From assembly GCF_964340395.1 (NCBI RefSeq), contig NC_135558.1:3571001-3635000 (forward strand): 64,000 nucleotides of DNA, given 5' to 3'. Below are positions 1 through 15,268 of this stretch, piece after piece. The stretch comes from Glandiceps talaboti (taxonomy: Eukaryota; Hemichordata; Enteropneusta; Spengelidae). The position numbers and the translations under genes are program-made. Each line of letters begins with the position of its first letter. Position 1 is the first letter of the stretch. The notes under the pieces are model-generated. The model did not search any database. It had not been told where the DNA came from and was given only the letters and a program-made list of their open reading frames with translations.

Positions 1-764
1 TGAGCCTATGTTTTCGTAAAAATTATGTTAGTTTACTAGCATACACAAGTAATAATAACAGGGGCAGCGGGTAGCAAAAGGGTCATGTACCACCTACAAT
101 CAATGATAAAACGTGCAATGATTCACGTTCTAGCTATTTAAAAAAAAAAAGAATTTCATATCGCGTTTTGTGCTGGTCACTCCTAGGTCTGTGTGGGAAT
201 TATGGATATTGTTACATAATTATAGAATTATAGAACAGTATCAAACCAGGAAGGGAGTCGTAACTAAATTCGGAGAATAACGGAAGAGCGAATTTATTCT
301 TAGAAAGAGCTAATGTCAACACATTTTCTCATTGTTTCTTTTACTGACTCAACGTCACCTATGTACAGCGGTGCAGCCAATGGGCAGATTTGTGGTTTTC
401 ATTAATTACAAGTTGTTTCGAGACCAAAAATAATGTTTGTTTTTTTAAATGAATAGAATCGTCCTTTAAAACAAATTGTGGGGAGGAGTGTTTAGCTGTT
501 CTTGTGCCCTCCAACTGATGGTGATAGCTGTCCTCCCTAGGCCTCCCCCTTCTTCCTTCCCACTGGGTTTCAACTTGACCGCCAGCTTAAGTGGCAAATG
601 CAACCCAATGACGTCTGTGCTTTCTACTATACCAACAATTCATTTTGACGTACACAATGTGTGCCCCCTCCACCCTCCCACCTCCACAAATCCAAATCGT
701 TGCCTGCATCTGTATGTAAGAGAAATGACTGACGTCAAATCACAACTAAAAAAAGCCTTACAGT

Positions 765-822
<58 letters not shown>

Positions 823-1097
823 AGGGGCGAAGGGGGGGGGGTATTTCTGCTGTATTTTAAAATATATTATGTGCATTCTATTGAAAAACCGTCGCCGTGA
901 CTCACAAACCTGCTATTTGATTTGCGGAACTCGGACACAGTATTATTAGTTAATGTCTAAATGATTTTATAACATATTTAATACAAATATATTATACTTG
1001 AATGTCAACGTTCGCATTGTCAAACCATAAAGTTGTGGTAACAGCGCCGGAAGATGAAACCCAGCTGGTGATGGTTTCTTGATATTTTATATGATAG
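1..1097. other. Non-coding leader stretch (intron or intergenic)
   Basis: I see no convincing exon here. The stretch holds a (GT)n microsatellite at about 769-819 and a G-run at about 832-841. It ends in a splice acceptor (AG at 1096-1097) for the first visible protease exon, whose phase requires one base from an earlier exon. The region is therefore most likely the intron upstream of that exon, with the 5' exons and signal peptide outside the window. Confidence 0.6.
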
Positions 1098-3245
1098 GGG
1101 TGTGTGGTATCGCCCGGAGGACAGGTCGTGTTTATGGTGGCAGGGAGAGTAAACAAGGTGAATGGCCCTGGATGGTTTTGTTGAATAGTACGGCAGTTCC
1201 CTATCTTTATTGTGGTGGTACACTGTTAAACCATCGATGGGTTATCACAGCTGCGCACTGTCTAGCACCAATGATGGCTTCAACAGAAACACTTCAATTA
1301 CACCTCGGAAAGCTGAACAGAGAAGAGCACGAAGAGCAAGAGAAAACAGTGACGGCAGCAGATATCATCCCCCACCCTGATTTTGATGCACATACATTTG
1401 ATTCTGACGTTGCATTGATTCGACTCAACGAGCATGTGTCCTACACGGATGACATCACACCAAGTAAGTTAATATGTATTCAAATTACCTAGTATAGTGT
1501 GTGTCCTACACTGATGACATCACATCAAGTAAGCTAATATGTATTCAAATTACCTAGTATATAGTGTGTCCTACACTGATGACGTCACACCAAGTAGTTA
1601 ATATGTATTCAAATTACCTAGTTTTGTGTGTGTCCTACACTGATGACATCACACCAAGTAAGTTAATATGTATTCAAATTACCTAGTATAGTGCGTGTCC
1701 TACACTGATGACATCACACCGAGTCATTTAATATGTATTCAAATTACCTAGTATAGTATGTGTCCTACACTGATGACATCACACCAAGTAAGTTCATATG
1801 TATTCAAATGACCCCGTAGTAAGTCTGGATGCCAACGTGGTCTCTCATTAAACCACGTCTAGTCAAAGTCCCTCAATCAGCACAAAATAGTTGTTCATCC
1901 AATCAAAGAACCCCAATTGTTGTAGTGACGTAACAGTGTGTAAGTAGCATCCTGAGCTGAAAAATATACCATATATTGACATTACATAACTGCCCCAACT
2001 TATGAGGGACTGTGTTATTGGTTAGAATTTTGTGATTGATTAACAAAGACATGATGTTAATGAATGAATGTGTGGGTGGCTGTGGATGAGTATTAAATTG
2101 CATCTCAGGATTTCCGAGTAACGACTTTGACTATACTGTGAGTACTAGTGGAGATGTAAATTGTAACGATATCGTGTAGGAACTAGACTACCCCGTAGTA
2201 TGTTTACAATGTCCGGTGATTGTGATCGAATATCATTTTCAAATTACTAATCTGAACATTCGTGATCAAATTACATATCATAATTGCAAACCTCGTCTTT
2301 TCAAAACAAAGCCTTGGCCTTTCAAAAGTTGACCATACAATTTCGTTGGTATTTAGATACCATAATATGATAATAATACTTTTATTTTTGTTCTGTGTCT
2401 AAGTTTGTCTACCGTCAGTTCGCGATTCTGAAAGGATGGTTCAGGCAGGTAAATGGGGATGGATAACTGGATGGGGTCGAACTGAAAATGGCAACCGGCG
2501 GGCTTCTATCTTACGCAAGGTAAATTCACCAATTGTGGATATTTTCTTATAGTATCATGTTTATGTTTTTATAAAACACTCAACGTGAATGTTTACTTGT
2601 TTGGAAATAAAAGTCTTACATTCTTGCTTTTGTCATGAAAACACATTCTTGCTTTGGTCAAGAAAACTTCAACCCATTCTCAGGGGTCATTATGCAAATT
2701 CTTCATAAAAATCAAACCATCTATGGCCGCTGAATACTATGTTCCGGGAAAATGACGATTTCCTTGAGAACAAGACGGTGGAAAACGACTTCGTTTATTA
2801 CTTCAAAAAGGATCAGGAACAATTTATAATTATGTCAAAGTTTTACTACCCCACTCTGTAAAGAGCTGAGACGTGACGTACTTCATGGTCTATGAAAGAC
2901 GTCTATGCTCGCATGGTTTATGATTCCACAACGTTTACGCTTCCCTGTAGAGAAATGCATATATTAGGGAAATCTAGTTTCACTAGCAATCAGAATTATT
3001 TAAATCTCTCCAAAAATATAGCACACGATATCGCATAAAGATATCCTATAGGATTCTATATCAAACTGGACTAAATTCAGTCCATCTCTTTCACAAAAAT
3101 ATGACGTCATCCATACAATCATTATCTATTCAGTAGCCTAGCAACAAGAATGTTATGCAAATTCATAACTTTTTAGTAATATATTTTTTGATGTCAGGAA
3201 CTGCCTCCTGACAACCGCCCATGATCTTTTCTGATCGAAAATGTC

Positions 3246-3280
<35 letters not shown>

Positions 3281-4031
3281 ATTTGGGATCTCTTGCCGAA
3301 TTTACCAGTGTCTTGAAATTTATGTTCTTATTTCTGTTTTCCACATTAATGTAGGCACGACTTGAAATAAGATCCAGGTCAAGCTGCGAGGATGCCCACA
3401 CAGATCCAGTGACTCACACTATGTTTTGTGCTGGAGGTGACGGCAGAGATTCGTGTGGGGGCGATAGCGGTGGACCATTTATGAAACTGGTAACAAGAGC
3501 ACATTATGTAAAAAAAGAAACCATAATGATGTGACGTCACATTTTCTAAATTTGGACGTTCATGAATGGGCCTTCATAATTTTCTCTATCTACTGTGATT
3601 ACATAAACTTCTCTGATAAGACAGTTTTTCGGTGCTATGGTTACTGTGGTCAATGTAATTCACAAGATCTTGTTTTATCAACGTTTTACAAATGTAATTC
3701 CATTCTGGAATCTCGAACAATAGATACATATCTCGGTCATTTAGTAACAATTTAAGAAAATAATTGCGATATTATCAATAAGGAAACCCTTCTACTTCAG
3801 GTTATGAACGTTACCATACTTTTCGATAAATATCTAAAATTCGAATCGGGTGTTCTTTATAGGTTGGTGCCCGATGGTATTTGCTTGGCCTGGTAAGTTG
3901 GGGACCAGCAAATTCATGTGCGGTTGCATCTAAACCCGGGGTCTACACCATGGTTGGTAAATTCTATGACTGGATAAAGGAAACAACAGCAGAAAACACG
4001 GACACTTTATGCAGCAGTGTTGAAGCTAGAT
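1098..4031 (+). CDS. Exons 1-4: S1 trypsin-like serine protease domain
   Basis: The zymogen cleavage region reads R-VYGG just after a VCG cysteine, which would tether the domain to an upstream chain. The catalytic His lies in AAHC (exon 1098-1463), the Asp in DVALIRL (same exon), and the Ser in GDSGGP (exon 3355-3489). The residue six before the catalytic Ser is Asp ([10 protein letters not shown]), and glycines are at the 216 and 226 positions (SWG, KPGVYT), so trypsin-like cleavage after Arg/Lys is predicted. The exon pattern (2404-2519 carries WITGWG; 3863-4031 carries the C-terminal helix) is typical of S1 proteases. Exon 4 ends in phase 1 at GTAAGT and joins the VWC exon. Reading through instead would end at 4105, so a separate shorter protease isoform is possible. 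Confidence 0.9.
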
Positions 4032-7000
4032 GTAAGTGGATTATTTCTGCGAAATCGACAAAAATCTTACGAACATTTTCTTTGCTATACATTTTATTTA
4101 TGTGATCTACCATTATCCACAGACAACGAAGAAGTGCATTATATTAACAGATCGTCGCTAAAAAGCAAATTAATGCTAGTGTGTACAAAACAAGCAACCA
4201 CATGATACACACTCTTTTCAGGAATCTATTGTACTTGACAACGACCTACTAACATAAAGGTAGCGCATGCAAAGAAAATGTAGCCATGTTCGTGAGAGTT
4301 TCGTTTTACTATTAAAACTACAAAATGTAGCCATGTTTGATAAGATTATGTCGAGCCAGACATTATGTTTTAGTTTAACTGGCTTTCCTCATATATTCTA
4401 AGTCGCGTTTAGTGTTTCTTAACATTCTTACACATTTGTCTTGTACAGGTTGTTCGTATAAAGATGGTCTGTACGTGGATGGTTCCGAATGGCAACTTGA
4501 AGGTTGTCCTATTTGTAGATGTGAATCAGGACGTATCAAATGCAGTGGATGTCAGGTTCCACGATGCCATGAACCATCTTTCCTGCCTGGTGAATGTTGT
4601 CCTGTCTGTCCACCTGGTGAGAGTTAATTGTTTCTAATTATATCACCTTAAAATTCAATGTATGGTTCGGTCAAAAAAAAGTGTGTGTAGACTTACATGT
4701 TGGCATGGTTTCGATTCATAATCGTACTTTTAATAGTGTGGTTAATTCAGAACGAACAATGAATCACTCTATTTACTAAAGGTCGCACACTTCAGCAATA
4801 AACTACAATTTTCGCGCAGTCAGCACTTCATGTGGTATTGTCTCCTTACCATCAGTAACGTTGTGGCGTTTCTTTCTATGGTTGTAGAAGGCATTAGGTT
4901 TAAAACTATTCCATTGTGTCGAAGAATACTAGTATAGGTCCGGGGTCGTTCGAAATATGATACAGGGCCATCCTTAGCTAGAGATGACGTTTATGTCACG
5001 TTCATGTTAGATTATTTGTAAGGCTGTATTATTTAGTTGATGTGATCATTTCACTTCTGGACTCTCTTCGTTTGTTTTTCCCCCACTATTTTGAAATAAA
5101 TTCTCAAGTAAGTGAGTCTTCTTTTTATTATTACAAGTCTATTGATTTGAATTATTAAAAAAAGAGAGAGAAACGTTTCACACAGTCGCAGGTAATTTTG
5201 ACAGGAGTTTTCTCCGTACAGGAGGTCTTAATTTAAATAAGTTGGAGCATAATGGATATAATTTAAACATTTTATTGCGCAAAGTTATTTGGGGGGGGGG
5301 GGGGTTGAAATAATGAGATCACAGTCATTTTACTTGAAAATTGATGACATATTATACGCCTTGCTGACCTGATGACTAAAACTAGGTAGAGTTGTTGAAC
5401 ATTTTGAGGTGCGTTTTGTTGAGACCAGTTTTATCTTCCTATTGTATTCTGACAAATGATAGAACCCAAAGCCGATCTAATTTGCACCAGGCTTCTTTAT
5501 ATAATTGTTGACAGACGAAAACAGTTGTAGATAAAGTTGTTTTTTGTTTGGTAATTGTAGTTGGCAATTATTTTAACATACCATTACATTTCCTTTAGAT
5601 ATAAATTGTGGTGAGCCCGATCCAATCATGAACGGACAGCGTGATGGTAACGTCTACGTAATGGATACAGTTATACGTTTCACATGTAATGCAGGCTACA
5701 CCATGGAAGGACACCGGTCGACAAAATGTCAGGAAGATGAAACGTGGTCAAATCCTACACCAAAATGTTGGGGTGAGTTTAAATCTTGTTATGAGATGAA
5801 AACAGTGAAATCAGACAATCTTTTGATTGTAGAATTTAAAAAAACAACAACAAAAACTGCGATATAACGTGAGGCAATTATGTATATTACTACCTAGTCA
5901 TAATACTGTCAGATGCTTTTGGGCATTTTTGGAGTGAAACAACTTTACAATGTTTCTCTACATGGAAAAATAACGTAAAAAATTAAAACATCGAGCAAGT
6001 CCGTCTTTGTGACTTAGTAAATTGAAGAAGAAAACTTACAAGATGTTTTTAAAATTTGTGTAGTTTTGTAAATACAGTGTGATTTGTAAATAGCGGGTAA
6101 ACACAAATATTTATTCCGTCACGTCCAGTCTATACCGTGTAGTCTATATGTTGCTCTTGCGTAAATTAACACGTCATTATGCAGAGTTTGATTGTCTGTT
6201 TTTTTCACCGTGATTATTACAGGTGATTGCTTATGTTTACCTTGTTTGTTTATATAAACAAGTTCTCACATTTTCTTTGAATTTTTCAGTTCACTGAGTT
6301 ACAAATACAGCCTCGGCTATGTTTTAACAATATTTTTTCTAGTAAAGCAACGTAGTAAAGTGATCAATTCGAAATCCTAAATAAATACCCATTTCTTATC
6401 TATATGGCTGCTTTAACTAACCTTACTGTACATCTTTCTGTAGGTCAATGTATTGTCAACGAGTTAACAAATGGTGTCATACAGAGCATAGGTATTGGAA
6501 TCGGTGATACGGTTGAACATGGTTCAACTTTGACCTTTGTCTGTAACCATGGGTATGAAATCAGCCACGAAGACGCAGCTGAATGTGTTGATGGCACCTG
6601 GCAAAATGTACCAACCTGTGATCCACGTAAGTCGTTTGATTGTAACCTACATTGAAACCTGGTAACACTTATATACGTATCATTTATTACAAATATTGTA
6701 CGGAATCCCCCACCCCCACGTAACAGTTGTGAGTTGAGGGCGGTTTTTGTGGAACGCCAAGATGATATGTGGTAGTTTTTTCTGTATTTCTTTTTCAGTG
6801 CAGGGAACAAATTTCCCTCAAAATCAAATGTGTTCAGTTAACTCCAAACTTTCCCACATGAAAACTTGTTTCAGGCCCTTTTGAAAGAATAAAAGACATT
6901 TTTGGGTTCATCGGCTTGTTTTCAAAGAAATTGTCAATCTGTTATTTTCACTCATTAGGCCATATTGGATTCTAAAATGACTAAATTTTGATGTCATTTT

Positions 7001-7273
7001 GATCTCTGAACATACCACTAACAAAAGTAACGTGACCACAGTTTTTCTATTGATCTTAACTAAGAATAGATTGAAGTTTTTCCTAAACAAGTTAAAGTAA
7101 CAGTAACAGTTTACAGAATGTATTCTATGGTGCATTCTACGTTAAAGAGAGCACGTACTATATTCACCAACATTACCTATTGATGAGTGTATTACAAAAC
7201 TGCGAATTGTCGCAAAATAAAGTTACGTGTGGTTTTGTGTAAACTTACGTGTATTTATTATTTATACATACAT

Positions 7274-7312
<39 letters not shown>

Positions 7313-7315
7313 CAC

Positions 7316-7400
<85 letters not shown>

Positions 7401-10400
7401 CCATCCTTTGCTATGCCAGACGATAAACAGTTTGATATTTGTCAATAAAATGCTGCAATGTTAGTAAGATTTATATCAACTCCGATGACGACTTCTTTCT
7501 ACTCAGCTGGCTGCCATTGTAGTTTGATAATTAAGACTCTGCTAACTGTATTTTATTTGTAATTTCAATTTAGTCCCAGGACTCCCTGGTCCAGGTTTGC
7601 TTTGGACTGCAGTATCTACTGGGGGTAGGAGAGACTCTCACGTACTCTATACAAAAGGCGATGGAAATACAATCCACTCTACGATAGCAGCGACAGGGGC
7701 AGTCAGTACACGCTCACTTCTTTCTCAACCTTCATCACTGAAAACTGGTATAGGTTATGATTACAAGGATAATATCGTATTCTGGACTGACCCAGCAAGG
7801 AAAAGAGTTTACAAAGTATTACTAATTGAAGGTGGAAGCGTGGAGGAGATTTATGGTGGTACCTCCAATAACGTGGAAGGACTTGCAGTCGATTGGATCT
7901 CAAATAAACTCTACTGGACTGATGCTTCATATAACTGGATTATGGTGTCTGATTACAACGGGGACTATGTACATCGACTCATTTATACAAATATTGACAA
8001 ACCTAGGGGGATTGCTGTACACCCAACTCAAGGGTAAGATATCTGCTTTTGAGTTCTTGAATTAAGTCAACTTGTATTTCTTAAAATTGCATAGTGTCAG
8101 AATAACTTAATGGACAAGTGGAAGTGATAATAATTAATAGTTGATTGATAACAATCAAAGGCAACATTGTATGTGTTTGAGAATTTCATAAACTACAGAT
8201 CATTAATTCAGCTACATAACATATTTTTCTCTTTCACTTTGATTATATAGTTACTTGTATTGGTGTGATTACGGGGAAAACCCAAGAATAGAAAGATCAA
8301 CATTAAGTGGTAAAAATCGGGAAGTTCTTGTAAGTGAACAAATGAATGGAAGGGGTGCTATTTCATCGCCAAGTGGACTGTCAATTGATTATCAAGGGAA
8401 CAGGTGAGAGCGTTAAAATAATTGACACAATTTCATGTACCTAAAAAAAGATACACTTCTCATACATTTCTTTGTAAAATCAAAATAAAGGGCTGTACAA
8501 AGAACTTTTTAACAAGAAATCCAACATTTAAAGGTGCACTGTCTATAACTATGGCCCATTATTGTCTATAAATGCATAGGCATACGCAATTACTAGTATA
8601 CTCACTATAGATATATATAGACAGTGGCCACTTGACGTAACTACCACACTTTAAAGTTACAGCCAGTGCCCAGTTGACGTAACCGCCACCAACTAGTTAC
8701 AGACTACCTATGTGACGTAACCACAAAAATAAACTAAAGTTAGAGACTGAATTATTAATAACCACAAAGGTAATTACAGACTTCTATTCACTCCTTTAAA
8801 GTATTAACGGACAATTTATGATGTGATATAACAGGCTGTATTGGACGGACGATGGTTTAAATACAATAAAGTCAGTAGATTTATCAACACCACATACAAC
8901 CAGACAAGTTCACCAGGGTCGTCACCCTCCATTACAGTTTCCATTTGATCTCAGTATGGATGAAGTAAGTATATAGTTTACTACTAGCGCTATCAGTATC
9001 AGACACACTTTGTTTATATATCTCACAGGGTGAAATTACGGATAGAACTGTTCTCGTCACGGTCGCCATACGAATAGCGCCACCAACGATCTTACACACA
9101 TTTGTTTTAACTGGTATACAAAATAACTAGTCCATGATGTAGATTATACATATTACTAAGTATTTGAGTAAGGTATATATAATCGCCATAAAGAATCGTC
9201 AGAGGCAACAAACAAATGTAAAACTTTAATTATATCGGTGTAGCGTCAATTGTTTATCAAAAGAAGGTAGTTAAATTTTTAACGGCTGCAATACCCGGAT
9301 ATGGACTTAATTTTAAAATTGCATACGATAATTTCCACCTTGAATATATTCTGTATGTATACATAAAAGGTCACACAGTACCAGGCCATAAATCAAGCCC
9401 TCTCATTGGATCACATTTTATCAAATTGGTGAAAAGACGAAGCTGGGACTATAAAATCCAGTCGACATTAATATTTATTCAGAAAATTTTACAGGGATCG
9501 TATTTCTTTATAGTAGTGCTCCACTACATGTCGTTTACACAACTTACTTGACCAGTTTCCATGTTTCTCCGTAAATAGGATGTTTTATATTTGATAGCCA
9601 AACTGGACGTATACGTTAAGTCTTGCCTAATTCTCGACTTTTTCTTAAAAGTCACTTTAACCTTTATCTTAAATTTGCAGAATTTCTTCTTTATGGGAGA
9701 TTATTTGACAAACAACTTGACATTGATTAATCGACAAAACCAGGCAGTTAATGCATGGGTAGTATACCAGGGCATCAAACCAATTGGAATGTCCTTCTAC
9801 TCTCCAAGTAGACAAATACAGACACAAAGTGAGTACCTTATATTTATGCCTTTAAATTCCAAACACATATTTCAAAATAATGTGAACTAGCAAGTGTAAA
9901 AATTATGAAAAGGATATCCAGGCGAAAGACGTGCAAATTCCTGAAATGGGTGCGTATAGTAGGGTGGGAGCTCTGGAGAAGTGAGGCAAGATGCCGACAA
10001 GTGGTTGCATTGTGGGTAAGGAACAAAGTAAAACCAAACTCACCCACTAGAGGGCTCCCTATAGCCACCCAGCAATTAACCAAATTTACTGCTCCAATAG
10101 CATCAAATTTAACACAATGAGAAGTTGCATGGCACGTTAAAACTGCTTAGACAATATGCATCGACGTTAACATGGTACTAGCATTACAGAGTCAGCTTCT
10201 TACGGTAGAAATACAATAGTATAGCAACAAGACGTATTGTGCACGCACAGTTGTAGATTCTGAGACTGGTTCTCATCGTCGCAAACCACGGCCTGTTTTA
10301 CGGCAACGTTCTTAACGAGCCTCCCATATTATTTATTATTTTAGAAATAATAACTCTGGCTTGCGATAATGCTGGTTCTCTTCGATCTCTAAGGCGTTCA

Positions 10401-13400
10401 TAAATGCATTAATTGTCATTTCATTATGCAGTGACTAACATTGGAAGTATTAAACCTGTATTTTGATCATTGAAACCTGAGATGAAACCAATAATAGTAA
10501 ATCATTGTTCCTGATTGACAACAAGCATTACTATCATTACACTTGTTATTTTTGTACTCTAGGTCCTTGCAGTGTTAACAATGGAGACTGTCAGCAGTTA
10601 TGTGTTGGTGATCCACAGGGACATAAATGCCTTTGTAAAGATGGGTACATACTACATATTGATGGCAAAACATGTGTAGAAGGTAATTCAACCAATGAAA
10701 TGTGTATATTAATAGTCTACACGATATATACACCTGGCTATTCAACCAATCAAATGTAAATGTTACCTTACAAAGCTTATACGTTGTTGTTCAACCAATG
10801 AAAATGAAAAGTTCATCTACAACACAGAGACACTCAGACAGACAGACAGACAGACAGACAGACATACAGACAGACAGACACAAACACACATACATACATA
10901 CATACATACATACATACATACATACATACATACATACATACATACATACATACATACATACATACATACATACATACATACATACATACATACATACATA
11001 CATACATACAGACACAAACAGACAGACAGACAGACCGACAAAGAGACAGTACATTCATGCCATATACGTATGTTACTAACTTACGTATGCAGAACCAATA
11101 AGATATTTTTTGTTTCAATTCCCAATGGCTTTATCATTTATATCATTTATATCAATCAAATTATGTGCATGAAATTATTTGTTAAACCTTCAAACTGCTA
11201 GCATGGATAGGCATAACTGTATACATAGCTTGTCATCTGATAATTGGGTATTAAACATTTCACTGCTGTTGAAACAAAATATGTCTATTTCATAGATAGT
11301 CACCTCGTTCCTGGACATCAACTCATATACTCAACTGCGACCAGCATATGCAGAATTCCTGTGGATTTTGGACATTCGGTGAATCCTGTCGATTCGAACT
11401 GTTTTATCACGGGTGTCAATGCTATAGCTATGGACTATGACCTGCGTCAAGATATGTTGTATGTGTACGACCAAACGGAACAAGCTTTAAAAAGAACACT
11501 ACTTCGACAAGGACAACGTTTTGAAACTATACTGCATGGTGTGGGTAACGTACAAGGTACGACAGTTCATTCGTCTGCATGGTGTGGGTAACGTACAAGG
11601 TATGACAGTTCATTCGTCTGCATGGTGTGGGTAACGTACAAGGTACGACAGTTCATTCGTCTGCATGGTGTGGGTAACGTACAAGGTACGACAGTTCATT
11701 CGTCTGCATGGTGTGGGTAACGTACAAGGTATGACAGTTCATTCGTCTGCATGGTGTGGGTAACGTACAAGGTACGACAGTTCATTCGTCTGCATGGTGT
11801 GGGTAACGTACAAGGTATGACAGTTCATTCGTCTGCATGGTGTGGGTAACGTACAAGGTACGACAGTTCATTCGTCTGCATGGTGTGGGTAACGTACAAG
11901 GTACGACAGTTCATTCGTCTGCATGGTGTGGGTAACGTACAAGGTATGACAGTTCATTCGTCTGCATGGTGTGGGTAACGTACAAGGTACGACAGTTCAT
12001 TCGTCTGCATGGTATGGGTAACGTACAAGGTACGACAGTTCATTCGTCTGCATGGTATGGGTAACGTACAGGGTACGACAGTTCATTCGTCTGCATGGTG
12101 TGGGTAACGTACAAGGTACGACAGTTCATTCGTCTGCATGGTGTGGGTAACGTACAGGGTACGACAGTTCATTCGTCTGCATGGTGTGGGTAACGTACAA
12201 GGTACGACAGTTCATTCGTCTGCATGGTGTGGGTAACGTACAGGGTACGACAGTTCATTCGTCTGCATGGTGTGGGTAACGTACAGGGTACGACAGTTCA
12301 ATCGTCTGCATGGTGTGGGTAACGTACAGGGTATGACAGTTCATTCGTCTGCATGGTGTGGGTAACGTACAGGGTACGACAGTTCAATCGTCTGCATGGT
12401 GTGGGTAACGTACAGGGTACGACAGTTCATTCGTCTGCATGGTGTGGGTAACGTACAAGGTACGACAGTTCATTCGTCTGCATGGTATGGATGACGTACA
12501 AGGTACGACAGTTCATTCGTCTGCATGGTGTGGATGACGTACAAGGTACGACAGTTCATTCGTCTGCATGGTGTGGGTAACGTACAAGGTACGACAGTTC
12601 ATTCGTCTGCATGGTGTGGGTAACGTACAAGGTACGACAGTTCATTCGTCTGCATGGTATGGGTAACGAACAGGGTATGACAGTTCAATCATCTAAAGTT
12701 TCATATATACAATATGATCAACTCTACTTTCAAATGAACAAAATTAATAATGACATAATCATTAGATTCTTTTCACAGCAACTAAAAAATCATACTATAC
12801 CCCAACAACTTCTTAAAGAGAGAAAATGTCCAACTTAGATATTTCAGAAATTTATTTCACTATACTGATCAATATTCTTAGTCGTCACAAAAAGTGTATC
12901 ATAGCATTAATTAATTAATAAGTAATGGTGTATACATGTGTAAATCTTAAAATATAGCATAATTGCCAAGTATAGATGATAATATTTCGTCATAATCAAA
13001 TCAATATCATTTCAAGAATATTGTAAAGTTGAAAATGTTTTGGTATATCAATTTTGTTGATAATATCTTTTTCTATATTGTTGCAGATATAAGTGTTGAC
13101 TGGCTTGCATTTAATTTGTACTGGACCGATGCTACTACAAAGGCTATCTATGTATCAAAGTTAAATGGTGCTTTCAAAACTAAGCTGATCTCAGAAAACA
13201 TAGAACAACCTAAATGTATAGTGACGAACGTAGCCAAGATGTATGTATATCACATTATATCATAAGATTATTCGGCATTTTGATGTAGTTAACAAGATAT
13301 CATATGTCACCTCTATTTCAAATATTTGGACAGTGATAATTTTTTCTTGAGCTCAAATTGGCAAAATGAAAATGGGTTTTCTTGATCAAAATAATAATAA

Positions 13401-14833
13401 AGTGTAAGGGTTTTTCTGAGGCACATACTGGTGTATCGGATATTAAATGGCGAAGCCTTACTCGGACTTGTGTTCACTTTCTTAAACATTATCATAACAA
13501 AAAACGATAACATGATCATTAACACTTGTTCCTGAATCGTTTTTTTTTTTGTATGATATTGGCATAACTTTACTGGCTAAAGTTTTGTAACCATAACAAC
13601 CAATCACTGTTGATACTGTACATGACATATTGGTAGCATTTAGTTTCATGTTATATTTCTTGTATGATGTCAATATAGTTTGTCCAATTCAGAATTCGCT
13701 GTCGTCAAGGACACATTACAGGAAGAATTTGTGAATGTTCCTCTTAGTTTATTTCTCATGACCCTTTGTTGCTTCGTTTCTTTTCTCACATTTCATTCTA
13801 GGTTATTGTTTTGGAGTGATAATAGCAACCCATCCAGAATAGAGGCATGTAGTCTGTCAGGATTAAGAAGACGAATTCTGACGTCACAAAACGTCATCTC
13901 ACCTACAGCGATGACTATTGATTATGCAAAAGATAGGTAGGGTAAATCGATTCGATATGTCTATCTTAGTTTGCTGATAGCATGCTTTCCATAGTAGTAG
14001 TTTTTGTCTATCTTAGTTTGATGATAGCATGCTTTCCATAGTAGTAGTTTTTGTCTATCTTAGTTTGCTGATAGCATGCTTTCCATAGTAGTAGTTTTTG
14101 TCTATCTTAGTTTGCTGATAGTGTGATATCCATAGAAGTTTTTGTCTATCTTAGTTTGCTGATAGTGTGATATCCATAGAAGTTTTTGTCTATCTTAGTT
14201 TGCTGATAGTGTGATATCCATAGAAGTTTTTGTCTATCTTAGTTTGCTGATAGCATGCTTTCCATAGTAATAGTTTGTGTCTATTTTAATTTGCTGATAG
14301 CATGCTTTCCATAATAGTAGTTTGTGTCTATTTTAGTTTGCTGATCGCATGCTTTCCATAGTAGTAGTTTGTCTATCTTAGTTTGCTGATAGCATGCTTT
14401 CCATAGTAGTATCTATCCGTGGCTATATTACCACCATTTATGATTATATAACTTCTTTTCTTGTACGAGTCATTTATATGTTTTATGTTTATGTTATTTA
14501 TGTTATGTTTTTTATTTATTTAAAAAAATAATAGATAGATAATTTTATTTATTTATTTACTTGTTCATTTACAGACTGTACTGGGCAGATTCTGGTCGTA
14601 GAACTGTGGAGTCAATTGATTTTGATGGCAAAGAAAGACAGATTCATATCAGCGGCCCAACTGTCGTTGGGTTGACAATGTACCAGGTACGTACCCAATT
14701 ACTTTTAGTCGTTGATATCAACAACTTACAATGAATTCGAAAGACAAACCTGCATATATGTCAATCTCGCAAGCCGAAGTACAATTTTTCTGCTGACACA
14801 ACTAAAAGTAAAAGAGGCTGACGACGATGGATA

Positions 14834-14872
<39 letters not shown>

Positions 14873-15106
14873 ACGTACGTACGTACGTACGTACAGACAG
14901 ACAGTATGTATGTATGTATGTATGTATGTAACTATGTATGTATGTGTGTGTGTATGTATGTATGTATGTATGTATGTATGTATGTGTATGTGTGTATGTA
15001 TGTATGTATGTATGTATGTATGTATGTATGTATGTATGTATGTATGTATGTATGTATGTATATGTGTGTGTATGTATGTATGTATGTATGTATGTATGTA
15101 TGTATG

Positions 15107-15138
<32 letters not shown>

Positions 15139-15236
15139 TGTATGTATGTATGTATGTATGTATGTATGTATGTATGTATGTATGTATGTATATGTGTGTG
15201 TATGTATGTATGTATGTATGTATGTATGTATGTATG

Positions 15237-15268
<32 letters not shown>

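Noticed and set aside
11532-12692. Possible CRISPR-like array
   Set aside because: The 43-bp units are contiguous with no unique spacers, and the context is a eukaryotic exon border.
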